Below, one piece after another: positions 11,735 through 19,568 of a DNA stretch of 20,494 nucleotides. The DNA comes from CS1-C013 sp964347265 (GTDB lineage Archaea; Aenigmatarchaeota; Aenigmatarchaeia; Aenigmatarchaeales; Aenigmatarchaeaceae), in the NCBI GenBank assembly GCA_964347265.1, contig CAYFXV010000010.1, positions 1 through 20,494 of the forward strand, written 5' to 3'. The notes under the pieces were generated by a model. The model searched no databases, was not told the DNA's origin, and saw only the letters and a list, made by a program, of their open reading frames with translations. Both the position numbers and the translations under genes were made by a program. The first letter of the stretch is position 1; each line of letters opens with the position of its first letter.

Positions 11735-14626
11735 ATGAAAAAATGGATTTTTTTATTGTTCCTAATAATGTTTCTTACTATTATTGATGTTAGTTTTGCT
11801 ATACCAAATCCCGCCGCTGTTTACTGTAAGGAACTGGGCTATGATTATAAGATAGTTAAAACAGAACAAGGAGAAAGAGGAATTTGTATATTTCCAGACA
11901 AAGAATGTGAAGAATGGGAATTTTTTAAGGGAATATGTGGAAAAGAATATTCTTACTGTGCAAAGCACGGATATGATATAAAAACTGAAACTGATGGTAA
12001 AAACCCATATTCTCCTGAATATGCAGTTTGTATCTATAGAGGAAAAAAGATTGGTTCTGTTAATAATTTAATGAAGTTAAGTGAAACATTAAAAGAATCT
12101 GAATTAATAATTGAAGAAGAAACTACGGTCTCCAAAGAAGAATCAGTTAAAGAAGAATCAGCTAGTATAGCTATAAGTGAAGCAACAACTGAGCTTCCAT
12201 CTACATTTGACTGGAGAAATAAAGATGGGCAGAATTGGATGACTTCTGTTAAAAATCAAGGTAGTTGTGGAAGTTGCTGGGCCTTTGCTGATATTGGTGG
12301 TGTTGAAGCACAGTATAACATAGCAAACAATAATCCTGATATAGACCTAAATTTGTCTGAACAAGACCTTGTTTCTTGTTGTAGTGTTTGTGGTAGTTGT
12401 AGTGGTGGATATCTAGAATATGGTTTGGATTACATCCAATATACTGGTGTGATAGATGAAGACTGCTTTCCTTATTCGGCTACCAACGAGCTCTGTTCAA
12501 ATAGATGTTCAGATTGGGAAAACAGATTAACAAAAATATGTGATTGGAAACAAACACCCACAAACGAACCTGAAGATATTAAATACTATCTTACAACAGT
12601 TGGACCAATTATATCAGCTATGTGGTATGACATGGGTGGTTATTTTGATGAAAATGGAATTTTTAGATGTAATGGTAATTGGGGTGTAAATCACGGAATT
12701 GTTATAGTAGGATATAATGATACAGGCGGCTATTGGATATTAAAAAACAGTTGGGGGATAGGTTGGGGTGGAACATCACCAGAACCAGAACCTTATGATG
12801 GTTATTTTTTTGTTGGATATGATACTTGCAGTATTGCAAATGGAGGTGGATATTATAATTCTTATCCAATTAAGTTTTATGCCATTATTGATGAAATAGC
12901 ACCATCTTCGGTAACAGATCTAACATTTATAAATTCAACAGGAATTACTGCTACTTTAGAATGGACTGCTACTGGTAATGATGGCTTGGTAGGAAGTCCA
13001 TATCACTATAAGATAGCATTCTCAACAGAACCTATTTCAGAATCAAATTATGATTCTGTACAAAAACAATGGTTTTATAATTCTGAACCTGCAGGAACAA
13101 AGATAAATGCTTCAGTAAAAGGTCTCTTCCCTGAAACTACTTATTATTTTGCTGTAAAAGCTTATGATAAATGTGAAAACCCTTCTGATATTTCAAATGT
13201 TATTTCTGGGACCACAGGAACACCGATTATATTGTTTGAGGATGATATAGAAAGTGGTAACAAAGGTTGGAATAGAAGTTGGACAATTAGATCGAATAAA
13301 ACATGGGGAGAGGACGATCCTGTATTGTGGCATATAACTGAACATAGATCAACAAGTCCAACTCATTCATGGTATTATGGAATAGAAGAACAATGGAACT
13401 ATAATACTGGAACAACTAATAATGGCTCTTTAGTATCACCTATTATTGATATAACAGATTATACTGATGTTTATTTGATTCTTAAATATTCTGCTGATTT
13501 AGAACCTCAAGGAGGAGGTCATTGGGGTGACTATTTCAGTGGAAGTCTTTGGATAGATGATTTAAATTGGGGTATGGGTTTGATTTCCTTTAATAATAAA
13601 TCAACAAATGGTGAATTCATTAAAAAAATGTTTTATTTAGACCATTGGGGAAAAGGCCTTCAAATAACTTTTGATTTCGAAAGTGTGGACGAGTTATACA
13701 ACGATTATGAGGGGATTTATTTAGATGATATTCAAATAATTGCTGATGGTTACAAACCAATTGCAGACGCAAACGGTCCTTATATAAATGAAAGTGGAGA
13801 CACTATAACTTTTGATGGTTCTGCTTCTTATGATCCAGATGGAGATCATTTAGATTATTCTTGGGATTTTGGAGATGGTTCATACGGATATGAAAAAATA
13901 ATGACACATACTTATAGCAGTCCTGGTGTTTATAATGTTTCTCTTTTTGTTGTTGAATGGAATGCACAATCAGAATATAGTAATACAACTGCTACTGTGA
14001 ATGTTGATAGTGACGGGGATGAAGTTTGGTATAACGAAGACAACTGCATCTTAATCTACAACCCAGACCAGAGAGACATTAACAACGACGGCTACGGCAA
14101 CATCTGCGATCCTGATATAGACGACGATGGGACTGTTGATTACGACGATTACATAATCTTAGCTGGTGCCTACATCTCTACTATTGGAGATACAAACTAT
14201 GATGAGCGAGCAGACTTCGACAACGACGACAGTATTGATTACGACGACTACATTATCCTTGCAGGTGCTTATGGTTCTGCTCCAGGTCCATCCTACGGTT
14301 CTAATTCTGACAGCGATGGTTGGATTGATGAAATGGATAATTGTTGGTTTGTTTCAAATCCAGATCAGATAGATACTGATGATAACTGTCTTGAACCACC
14401 TTACACGAGTGATCCCGAATGTGGGGATGCTTGTACCCCAGAATCGAGTAGTAAGTCAGAAGATAAAATAAAAAAAGAGAAAAGACCAAAAGCATACTTT
14501 ACATTACCGTATTTGTTAGGAATTACAATTCCATCTTTTATTTTTATAGTTATAGCTTTAATTGAGATTTTTGTTTTAGGATTGATAATTAGAAAATTTC
14601 ATGTCACTTCTAAGAAGAGAAAATAA
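11735..14626 (+). CDS. Exported papain-family (C1A) cysteine protease with DUF333, Fn3, PKD and calcium-binding repeats, membrane-anchored
   Basis: The 963-residue protein starts with a signal peptide (1-22, cleavage likely after VSFA). A DUF333-like Cys-rich module (about 23-70, NPAAVYCKELGYDYK to FPDKECEEWEFFKGICG) and a partial second copy follow. The papain domain (about 155-385) has Gln175, Cys181 (QGSCGSCW), His320 (VNHGIVIVGY) and Asn338 (LKNSWGIGWGG), so it should be active. Next come an Fn3 domain (388-493), a jelly-roll/MAM-like region (about 495-672), a PKD domain (673-757), thrombospondin-3- and dockerin-like Asp-rich calcium repeats (758 to about 880, with DYDDYIILAGAY twice), a transmembrane helix (about 925-953) and a basic cytoplasmic tail. 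It probably acts on the outer cell surface on proteins of hosts, neighbours or the environment. The calcium-repeat part uses C-ending codons unlike the rest. Confidence 0.9.
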   Translation: MKKWIFLLFLIMFLTIIDVSFAIPNPAAVYCKELGYDYKIVKTEQGERGICIFPDKECEEWEFFKGICGKEYSYCAKHGYDIKTETDGKNPYSPEYAVCIYRGKKIGSVNNLMKLSETLKESELIIEEETTVSKEESVKEESASIAISEATTELPSTFDWRNKDGQNWMTSVKNQGSCGSCWAFADIGGVEAQYNIANNNPDIDLNLSEQDLVSCCSVCGSCSGGYLEYGLDYIQYTGVIDEDCFPYSATNELCSNRCSDWENRLTKICDWKQTPTNEPEDIKYYLTTVGPIISAMWYDMGGYFDENGIFRCNGNWGVNHGIVIVGYNDTGGYWILKNSWGIGWGGTSPEPEPYDGYFFVGYDTCSIANGGGYYNSYPIKFYAIIDEIAPSSVTDLTFINSTGITATLEWTATGNDGLVGSPYHYKIAFSTEPISESNYDSVQKQWFYNSEPAGTKINASVKGLFPETTYYFAVKAYDKCENPSDISNVISGTTGTPIILFEDDIESGNKGWNRSWTIRSNKTWGEDDPVLWHITEHRSTSPTHSWYYGIEEQWNYNTGTTNNGSLVSPIIDITDYTDVYLILKYSADLEPQGGGHWGDYFSGSLWIDDLNWGMGLISFNNKSTNGEFIKKMFYLDHWGKGLQITFDFESVDELYNDYEGIYLDDIQIIADGYKPIADANGPYINESGDTITFDGSASYDPDGDHLDYSWDFGDGSYGYEKIMTHTYSSPGVYNVSLFVVEWNAQSEYSNTTATVNVDSDGDEVWYNEDNCILIYNPDQRDINNDGYGNICDPDIDDDGTVDYDDYIILAGAYISTIGDTNYDERADFDNDDSIDYDDYIILAGAYGSAPGPSYGSNSDSDGWIDEMDNCWFVSNPDQIDTDDNCLEPPYTSDPECGDACTPESSSKSEDKIKKEKRPKAYFTLPYLLGITIPSFIFIVIALIEIFVLGLIIRKFHVTSKKRK

Positions 14627-14628
14627 TT

Positions 14629-17460
14629 TCAATTTTTAATCCCAAATTCATATTTCTTATTCTCAAATTTAAATTCAGATTTATTACCTTCAATTTTACC
14701 AAATATTATTTCACTTCCTGTAATTCCTTCTATAATATCCTTTGATTTTTTAAACAGTTCTTCTTCAGGAAGATACAAAGTAACTTTATCTTTTATTTTT
14801 AATCCTAATTTCTTTCTAAATGCTTGAACATTTCTTGTAAGTTCACTTAACAACCATTCATCTTTTAATTCTTGAGTAATTTCTGTATCCAAAATAACTT
14901 CTAATTCTTTTTCTGAAGCTTCAAATTTAACTTCTTTAACATTGGCCATTTTTTTAACAATATCTTCTAATCTTTTTACTTTCTTTTTACTCTTAACTGT
15001 CAAACTTTTTAATGGATACTTTAATTTTATTCCCTTTTCATGTCTTGTAGCATTAGACAATTCAACTATCTTTTTAACAATGTCCATTTCTTCTTCCAAT
15101 TTTTTATCTATTAATTTCTTTTCTATTTTTGGCCAATCAGAGAAATGTATGCTCCCTTCTTTTTCAAAACTTTTGAAAAAATCTTGGTACAAATCCTCTG
15201 TAATAAATGGTATAAATACTGATAAAAGTTTCAGTGTATCAAGGATTACAGTATAAAATGTATAAAGCATAGATTGTTTGTTTTTAGATTTTATACCAGG
15301 TTTTATATCTTCTCTTATTATGTGTCCATACCATCTTGACAAATCATTTAAAAAGAATTCCTCTAGTTTATTAGATGCTAAATGTGGTTTTAACTCATCT
15401 AAATCTTTTGTAACTTCTTGTTTTAAAGTTTGAACTCTAGACAATAACCATTTGCTAGATATGTCAATTTTTTTCGGTTTTGTTAGTTTGAAACCATTTG
15501 CTTCACAATATGTTTGTAAAAATTTAACTGTATTAAACAAAATATTTAAAATTCTTCTAACCTCTTTTGCAGGAGTATAACCAAAAGGCATTGGTTGTCC
15601 TGGATTTTGCTTACAATACATCCATCTCATCACATCTGCTCCCATTTTTTCCAAAGCCTCGTCTGCCCAAATAACATTTCCAGTACTTTTATGCATTTCC
15701 TTAAATTTTTCATCCAAAACCATTCCATGAGCTAGAACAGATTTGTAAGGAGTTTTATTTTTTAATGTAACAGAAACAAACAAAGTTGCATAAAACCAAA
15801 GTCTAACTTGCTCATGCATTTCTGTTATAAAGTCTGCAGGGAACCATTTTTTCCAATATCTCTTATCATCAAAATAATTAAGAGTTGAAAAGAAAACAAC
15901 TCCAGCATCTAACCAACAATCTCCTGTTTCCTCAATTCTTTTCATTTCTTTTCCACATTTTTTACATTTAAGAATAATATTGTCAATCCATGGTCTATGC
16001 AATTCTTTTAATTGATTAAAACCTTTAACAGCTTTTTTCTTTAACTCTTTTTTACTTCCTATAATTTCTAATCCTCCACAGTCGCATACCCAAAAGGGTA
16101 AAGGCAAACCATAGTATCTTTTTCTAGAAATGTTCCAGTCTTTTAAATTCCTAAGCCAATCCAACATGCTTTTTTTAGTCCATTCTGGATAAAAAATAAC
16201 TTTTTCAATTTCTTTAATTAAATTTGGTTTTATTTCTTCAGAAGCTATGAACCATTCTTCTCCGGTTCTGTAAATTAATTCTTCATCACATCTCCAACAA
16301 CAAGGATAACTGTGAGTTAAAGTAGTTTCTTTGTATAAAATATTCCTTTCTCTAAGCTTTTCTAAAACCAATTCACTGGCCTCTTTTGCTCCTTTCCCTT
16401 TAAGCCAACCAGCATCTTCAGTAAATTTACCATCTTCATCTATTGGAGATAAAATAGGAAGTTTATATTCCAAACCTAATTGATAGTCTTCTGGTCCATG
16501 TCCAGGAGCAATATGAACTAATCCAGTTCCTTCTTCTAGACTTACAAATTCTTCAGAAAGAATAATCTTTCCACTTATATTCCATTGAATAGGCAACAGG
16601 TCTTTCATTGGATTATCGTATTGCAATTCAACTAATTCTCTTCCATAAAATGTTTCTAATATTCTATAATTTTTGTCAGGAAATATAGATTTTAAAAGAT
16701 TTTTTCCAAGTATGAATTTCTCATCATTAACTTTTACTTTAACATATTCTTCATTAGGATTTGCAGCAACAGCAACATTGGAAACTAATGTCCAAGGAGT
16801 TGTTGTGTATATCAATAGATACTCATCTTCTCTATCTTTTATTTGAAACTTAACATAAATAGCTGGATGTGTTTTTTCTTTGTAACCACTTGATACTTCG
16901 TGACTTGAAAGACTTGTGCCACATCTTGGGCACCAAGGTAGAACTTTCATTCCTTTATATAACCAGCCTTTTTCATGACATTTCTTTAGAAAATACCAGA
17001 CATATTCTATGTTTGTGTCTGACAATGTTAGATATGGATTGTCCCAATCCATCCACATTCCAAGTTTCTTTGACAAATTTATCCAAATCTTAACATAATT
17101 AAGAACATTTTCCACACACTTTTCAGTAAATTTACCAATACCGTATTTTTCTATGTCTTTCTTTGTTTTAAAACCAAGCTCTTTTTCAACCCCAACCTCA
17201 ACCCATAATCCTTGACAATCAAATCCAGGCTGTTTTCTTGTATCAAATCCTTGCATTGTTTTTAATCTTAGAAAAAGATCTTTGTAAGTTCTTCCCCAAG
17301 CATGATGAACTCCCATTGGATTATTGGCTGTTGGAGGACCGTCCATGAACGAGAAGGTCTTATTACCTTTTCTTAGGTCCAAAGATTTTTCTACTAGTTT
17401 TTCATCTTCCCACAGCTTCAATATCTTTTTCTCTATTTCTTGAGGATTATAAGTAGCCAT
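14629..17460 (-). CDS. ileS: Isoleucyl-tRNA synthetase
   Basis: The 943-residue class Ia synthetase charges tRNA-Ile. N-terminal motifs are SFMDGPPTANNPMGVHHAWG (HIGH-like HHAW at 52-55), then GFDCQGLWVEV. The editing domain contains YTTTPWTLVSN. Zinc-like motifs are WCPRCG, CCWRCDEE, VCDCGG and KCKKCGKE. The second ATP signature is KEMHKS (587-592, in place of KMSKS), followed by the anticodon-binding and C-terminal domains. The HIGH region differs from the PHYGHxL form usual in archaeal IleRS and looks like a variant I recall from some bacteria, so lateral origin is possible. The ATG at 17460 has an AAAGGTG ribosome-binding site. Its stop is two bases from the stop of the protease gene on the other strand. 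Confidence 0.93.
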   Translation of the reverse strand: MATYNPQEIEKKILKLWEDEKLVEKSLDLRKGNKTFSFMDGPPTANNPMGVHHAWGRTYKDLFLRLKTMQGFDTRKQPGFDCQGLWVEVGVEKELGFKTKKDIEKYGIGKFTEKCVENVLNYVKIWINLSKKLGMWMDWDNPYLTLSDTNIEYVWYFLKKCHEKGWLYKGMKVLPWCPRCGTSLSSHEVSSGYKEKTHPAIYVKFQIKDREDEYLLIYTTTPWTLVSNVAVAANPNEEYVKVKVNDEKFILGKNLLKSIFPDKNYRILETFYGRELVELQYDNPMKDLLPIQWNISGKIILSEEFVSLEEGTGLVHIAPGHGPEDYQLGLEYKLPILSPIDEDGKFTEDAGWLKGKGAKEASELVLEKLRERNILYKETTLTHSYPCCWRCDEELIYRTGEEWFIASEEIKPNLIKEIEKVIFYPEWTKKSMLDWLRNLKDWNISRKRYYGLPLPFWVCDCGGLEIIGSKKELKKKAVKGFNQLKELHRPWIDNIILKCKKCGKEMKRIEETGDCWLDAGVVFFSTLNYFDDKRYWKKWFPADFITEMHEQVRLWFYATLFVSVTLKNKTPYKSVLAHGMVLDEKFKEMHKSTGNVIWADEALEKMGADVMRWMYCKQNPGQPMPFGYTPAKEVRRILNILFNTVKFLQTYCEANGFKLTKPKKIDISSKWLLSRVQTLKQEVTKDLDELKPHLASNKLEEFFLNDLSRWYGHIIREDIKPGIKSKNKQSMLYTFYTVILDTLKLLSVFIPFITEDLYQDFFKSFEKEGSIHFSDWPKIEKKLIDKKLEEEMDIVKKIVELSNATRHEKGIKLKYPLKSLTVKSKKKVKRLEDIVKKMANVKEVKFEASEKELEVILDTEITQELKDEWLLSELTRNVQAFRKKLGLKIKDKVTLYLPEEELFKKSKDIIEGITGSEIIFGKIEGNKSEFKFENKKYEFGIKN

Positions 17461-17591
17461 TTAAATGCACCTTTCGATAGAAATAATAGATAAACACCTT
17501 TAAATAAATCTTTAGAATAGGATTTGTAGTTCACCGGTCATACCAACCCATTATTTATTTTAAAATAAAATATTTATAATTGTTGGTAATT
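17461..17591. other. Divergent intergenic region between ileS and the membrane protein gene
   Basis: This 131-base gap holds the ileS promoter/leader on the left and an AT palindrome with a TATA-like box for the gene at 17592 on the right. Between them is a less AT-rich patch at 17520-17550 that resembles the 5' part of a tRNA (see findings). No open reading frame was noted. Confidence 0.4.
17498..17506 (-). promoter_or_regulatory. TATA-like element of ileS
   Basis: On the minus strand ATTTAAAGG lies about 40 bases before the ileS ATG. The leader contains AAAGGTG twice; the copy nearest the ATG can act as a ribosome-binding site. Confidence 0.4.
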
Positions 17592-17918
17592 ATGATAGAA
17601 GAGGTTTTTGTAAGTTTGATTATAATATTTTCAATCTCTTTTGTAGCTTTGCTTTGGAGAGATGTTGTGCTATTAACGGCTGCTCTTCTAATACTAGCTA
17701 TTTTTTCTTTAAGACATTTTCATAAAAAGAATGATGTTATTATTTTTTTCATGGGTGCTATAACAGGAGCTAGTGCTGAATTGGTTTGTATTTATTTTGG
17801 AGCTTGGAAATATACAAATCCAACATACTTAATTCCTTTATGGTTGCCGGTTTTATGGGGTATTGCAGCAATAGTTATAAGAAGGTTTGCTGTGGAAATA
17901 GATAAGAGAATTAAGTGA
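17592..17918 (+). CDS. Small multi-pass membrane protein, unknown function
   Basis: The ATG at 17592 gives 108 residues; a TTG at 17580 is possible but less likely. There are probably four hydrophobic segments: VFVSLIIIFSISFVALLW, VVLLTAALLILAIFSL, VIIFFMGAITGASAELVCIY and IPLWLPVLWGIAAIVI. A FGAWKYTNP loop precedes the last one. The pattern GAW.Y..P....PLWLP.LWG recurs in small integral membrane proteins, some near lipid or carotenoid genes, but I cannot assign a function. A 4-base gap to the MBF1 gene suggests an operon. TATA-like TATTTATAATT lies at about 17570-17580, and an AT palindrome (TTTATTTTAAAATAAA, 17554-17569) lies just before it. Confidence 0.7.
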   Translation: MIEEVFVSLIIIFSISFVALLWRDVVLLTAALLILAIFSLRHFHKKNDVIIFFMGAITGASAELVCIYFGAWKYTNPTYLIPLWLPVLWGIAAIVIRRFAVEIDKRIK

Positions 17919-17922
17919 AAAT

Positions 17923-18354
17923 ATGACTGAATGCAAAATTTGTGGTTCTAAAAAAGCTAATAGAAAGGCTAAGATAGAAGGCGCAATTTTAACAGTTTGT
18001 GAAGAATGTGTTAGATTTGGTCAAGAGGTAAAACCACCTGAAGTAAAAACAGTAAAAAAATATGTACCTAAAATAGAAGAACCTAGAGAAATTTTAAAAC
18101 CAAATTTTAATGAAATAATAAGAAATTCTAGAGAGAAGATGAAATTAAAACAAGAAGATTTAGCTAAAAAAATAAATGAAAAATCATCAACAATAAAAAG
18201 AATAGAAGAAGGATGGGAACCACCATCAAAATTAATAAGGAAGTTAGAAAAATTCTTTAATATTAAGCTAACCGAAAAGCCAGAAGAAAAAACATTAAAA
18301 ACAAAAGCAGACAAAAAGAAATTAACTATTGGTGATATAATTGAAATTCGTTAG
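17923..18354 (+). CDS. MBF1-type zinc-ribbon / helix-turn-helix factor
   Basis: The 143-residue protein has an N-terminal zinc ribbon (Cys4, Cys7, Cys26, Cys29; CKICGS and CEECV), a Lys/Pro-rich linker, and an XRE-type helix-turn-helix (about 64-115) containing KLKQEDLAKKINEKSSTIKR then IEEGWEPPSKLIRKLEKFF. It ends KKLTIGDIIEIR, as in archaeal multiprotein bridging factor 1. In archaea aMBF1 has been linked to small ribosomal subunits and translation rather than classical transcription; here this is family knowledge only. It is the middle gene of a probable three-gene operon: four bases after the membrane protein and overlapping the acylphosphatase start by 14 bases. Confidence 0.9.
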   Translation: MTECKICGSKKANRKAKIEGAILTVCEECVRFGQEVKPPEVKTVKKYVPKIEEPREILKPNFNEIIRNSREKMKLKQEDLAKKINEKSSTIKRIEEGWEPPSKLIRKLEKFFNIKLTEKPEEKTLKTKADKKKLTIGDIIEIR

Positions 18355-18616
18355 ATCTCATGTGATAATATCAGGTGATGTTCAAGGAGTGAGTTTTAGG
18401 TATTATACTAAACAAAAAGCTATTTCTTTAGGAATAAAAGGATGGATTAGAAATCTGCCTTCAGGAGAAGTTGAAGCTGTTTTTGAAGGTTATGAGGATA
18501 GGATTAAAGAAATGGTAGAATGGTGTAAAAAAGGGCCTTGGTTAGCTAAAGTTAATAATGTTAAAGTAGAGTTTAGCAATTATAAAGGAGAATTTGAGAA
18601 TTTTGAAACAAGATGA
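18341..18616 (+). CDS. acyP: Acylphosphatase
   Basis: The 91-residue protein shows the acylphosphatase signature GDVQGVSFRYYTKQKAISLG, then IKGWIRNLPSGEVEAVFEG. Arg20 binds the phosphate and Asn38 orients the attacking water. It hydrolyses acyl phosphates such as acetyl or carbamoyl phosphate. Length and fold are normal for the family. The start is TTG; GGTGAT lies four bases before it, at 18331-18336, and no better in-frame start exists. The start lies inside the MBF1 gene, which suggests translational coupling. Its last 37 bases overlap the end of the convergent gene at 18580. Confidence 0.9.
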   Translation: MKFVRSHVIISGDVQGVSFRYYTKQKAISLGIKGWIRNLPSGEVEAVFEGYEDRIKEMVEWCKKGPWLAKVNNVKVEFSNYKGEFENFETR

Positions 18617-19215
18617 TCTTGAGGATGATTTTTAATATGGCCGCTTTTATCAAATTCAAATCTATCTGATAAAATTCTTCTTTCTTCCAAATATACTATT
18701 TCAGTGATTCCTAACATTTTATCAACCACACTTAAATTATTTGGGGTCTCTATTTCAATTTTTTCTTGAGTTCTTGCAACAATATGATAATCATTACTAT
18801 GATGAATTTTATAAGCTTCTGTAACATTTTCAATTGTACTTAAGTGTTCAATAACACTATTCCATTTCCCTGTTGTAAGAATTAAACAAATAGATTCTTC
18901 ACTTCCACCTTCTTTCTTAAATCTACTATAACCATATCCTGTAGGAATAGTTAAAATGGGTAATTTTACATTTACATCTTGTCTTAGATTTTTAACAATT
19001 TCATTTTCATCACCCTCTTCTCCATCGAATACTGCCCCAACATTATGCTTCCCAGAAAAAGTAAGCTTTAATGGTTGCATCGGATAAAAACTTTTTGTTT
19101 CTCCTAAAAGGAATGCTTCTTTTAAATCATAATTAACCATTTTTGTTACCAAACTAACTAAAACATCCATTTCATTTTCTTTGTATGTATTGATAAAAAA
19201 GTAAATATTTACCAT
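18580..19215 (-). CDS. Uncharacterised protein with a C-terminal Lrp/AsnC-like (RAM) domain
   Basis: From the ATG at 19215 (GTGAAG ribosome-binding site just upstream) the protein has 211 residues; an in-frame GTG at 19245 would add ten. The N-terminal half (MVNIYFFINTYKENEMDVLV and onward) is not recognised. The C-terminal half, around ICLILTTGKWNSVIEHLSTI, then ENVTEAYKIHHSNDYHIVAR, with IVYLEERRI at the end, follows the beta-alpha-beta-beta-alpha-beta pattern of the Lrp/AsnC ligand-binding (RAM) domain: vxxxLxxixgVxexyxvxgxyDxvv. There is no helix-turn-helix, so it may sense a small molecule or bind partners rather than DNA. It shares a short promoter region with the AbrB-type gene. Confidence 0.6.
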   Translation of the reverse strand: MVNIYFFINTYKENEMDVLVSLVTKMVNYDLKEAFLLGETKSFYPMQPLKLTFSGKHNVGAVFDGEEGDENEIVKNLRQDVNVKLPILTIPTGYGYSRFKKEGGSEESICLILTTGKWNSVIEHLSTIENVTEAYKIHHSNDYHIVARTQEKIEIETPNNLSVVDKMLGITEIVYLEERRILSDRFEFDKSGHIKNHPQDHLVSKFSNSPL

Positions 19216-19250
19216 TTTCTTCACTTTATAACAATAATTTCCCACATAGC

Positions 19251-19258
19251 TTTAAATA
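19251..19258. promoter_or_regulatory. TATA-like box between divergent genes
   Basis: TTTAAATA is TATA-like on both strands. It lies about 36 bases from the minus-strand ATG (19215) and 33-40 bases from the plus-strand starts (19292/19296). It is the only good TATA candidate in the gap, so it may serve both directions. Confidence 0.4.
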
Positions 19259-19295
19259 TCCCTTCTTAGTAACTACTAATAGGTGAAACATATGG

Positions 19296-19568
19296 GTGGA
19301 CGAGTTCACATACAAAATAAAGAAAGATTTTGCTAGTTCTAATTCTCTTAGTTTTACTGCTATTCTAGATGATAGAGGAAGAGTTGTAATACCAGCCAGA
19401 ATTAGGAATAAGTTTAATCTTAAATTCAATTCTCTTGTTCTTTTAGAATTCAAGAAAAGAATCAATGGTCGCGATAGCGTAACGTGTAGCGTATCAGCCC
19501 GTGGAGCTGAAGATGCGGGTTCAAATCCCGCTCGCGACCTTAAAAGAGGTGAAAAATATGAAAGGTGA
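19296..19568 (+). CDS. AbrB/SpoVT-type DNA-binding protein, frame open through tRNA-His
   Basis: Residues about 18-55 form a swapped-hairpin AbrB domain: SFTAILDDRGRVVIPARIRN, then KFNLKFNSLVLLEFKKR, matching the DxxGRIxIPxxIRxxLxLKxGDxV pattern of antitoxin and transition-state regulators. The start is GTG at 19296, nine bases after AGGTGA. An ATG at 19292, better spaced from the same site, opens a 14-codon frame ending in TAG. The AbrB frame has no stop before tRNA-His: codon 58 coincides with the first tRNA base, and translation runs through the whole tRNA to a TGA at 19566-19568, overlapping the next start by 11 bases. Whether the tRNA-encoded tail is really made is unknown; the real protein may be 57 residues of useful sequence plus an accidental tail. 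No toxin partner is obvious. Confidence 0.6.
   Translation: MDEFTYKIKKDFASSNSLSFTAILDDRGRVVIPARIRNKFNLKFNSLVLLEFKKRINGRDSVTCSVSARGAEDAGSNPARDLKRGEKYER
19467..19539 (+). tRNA. tRNA-His (anticodon GTG)
   Basis: An extra 5' G (19467, G-1) pairs with C73 (19539), the histidine identity pair, ahead of the acceptor GTCGCGA/TCGCGAC. U8 and A9 follow. The D stem GCGT/GCGT has wobble pairs and its loop AACGTGTA lacks the usual GG. The anticodon stem TCAGC/GCTGA encloses CCGTGGA, giving anticodon GTG but C at position 33. The T stem GCGGG/CCCGC and loop TTCAAAT are regular. There is no intron and no encoded CCA. It lies inside the AbrB-type open frame. Confidence 0.93.

Noticed and set aside
14010..14400. 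Dockerin-like repeats as evidence for a cellulosome-type complex.
   Set aside because: No cohesin or carbohydrate-active enzyme is in the window, and the protein has its own membrane anchor, so the repeats are more likely calcium-stabilised spacers.
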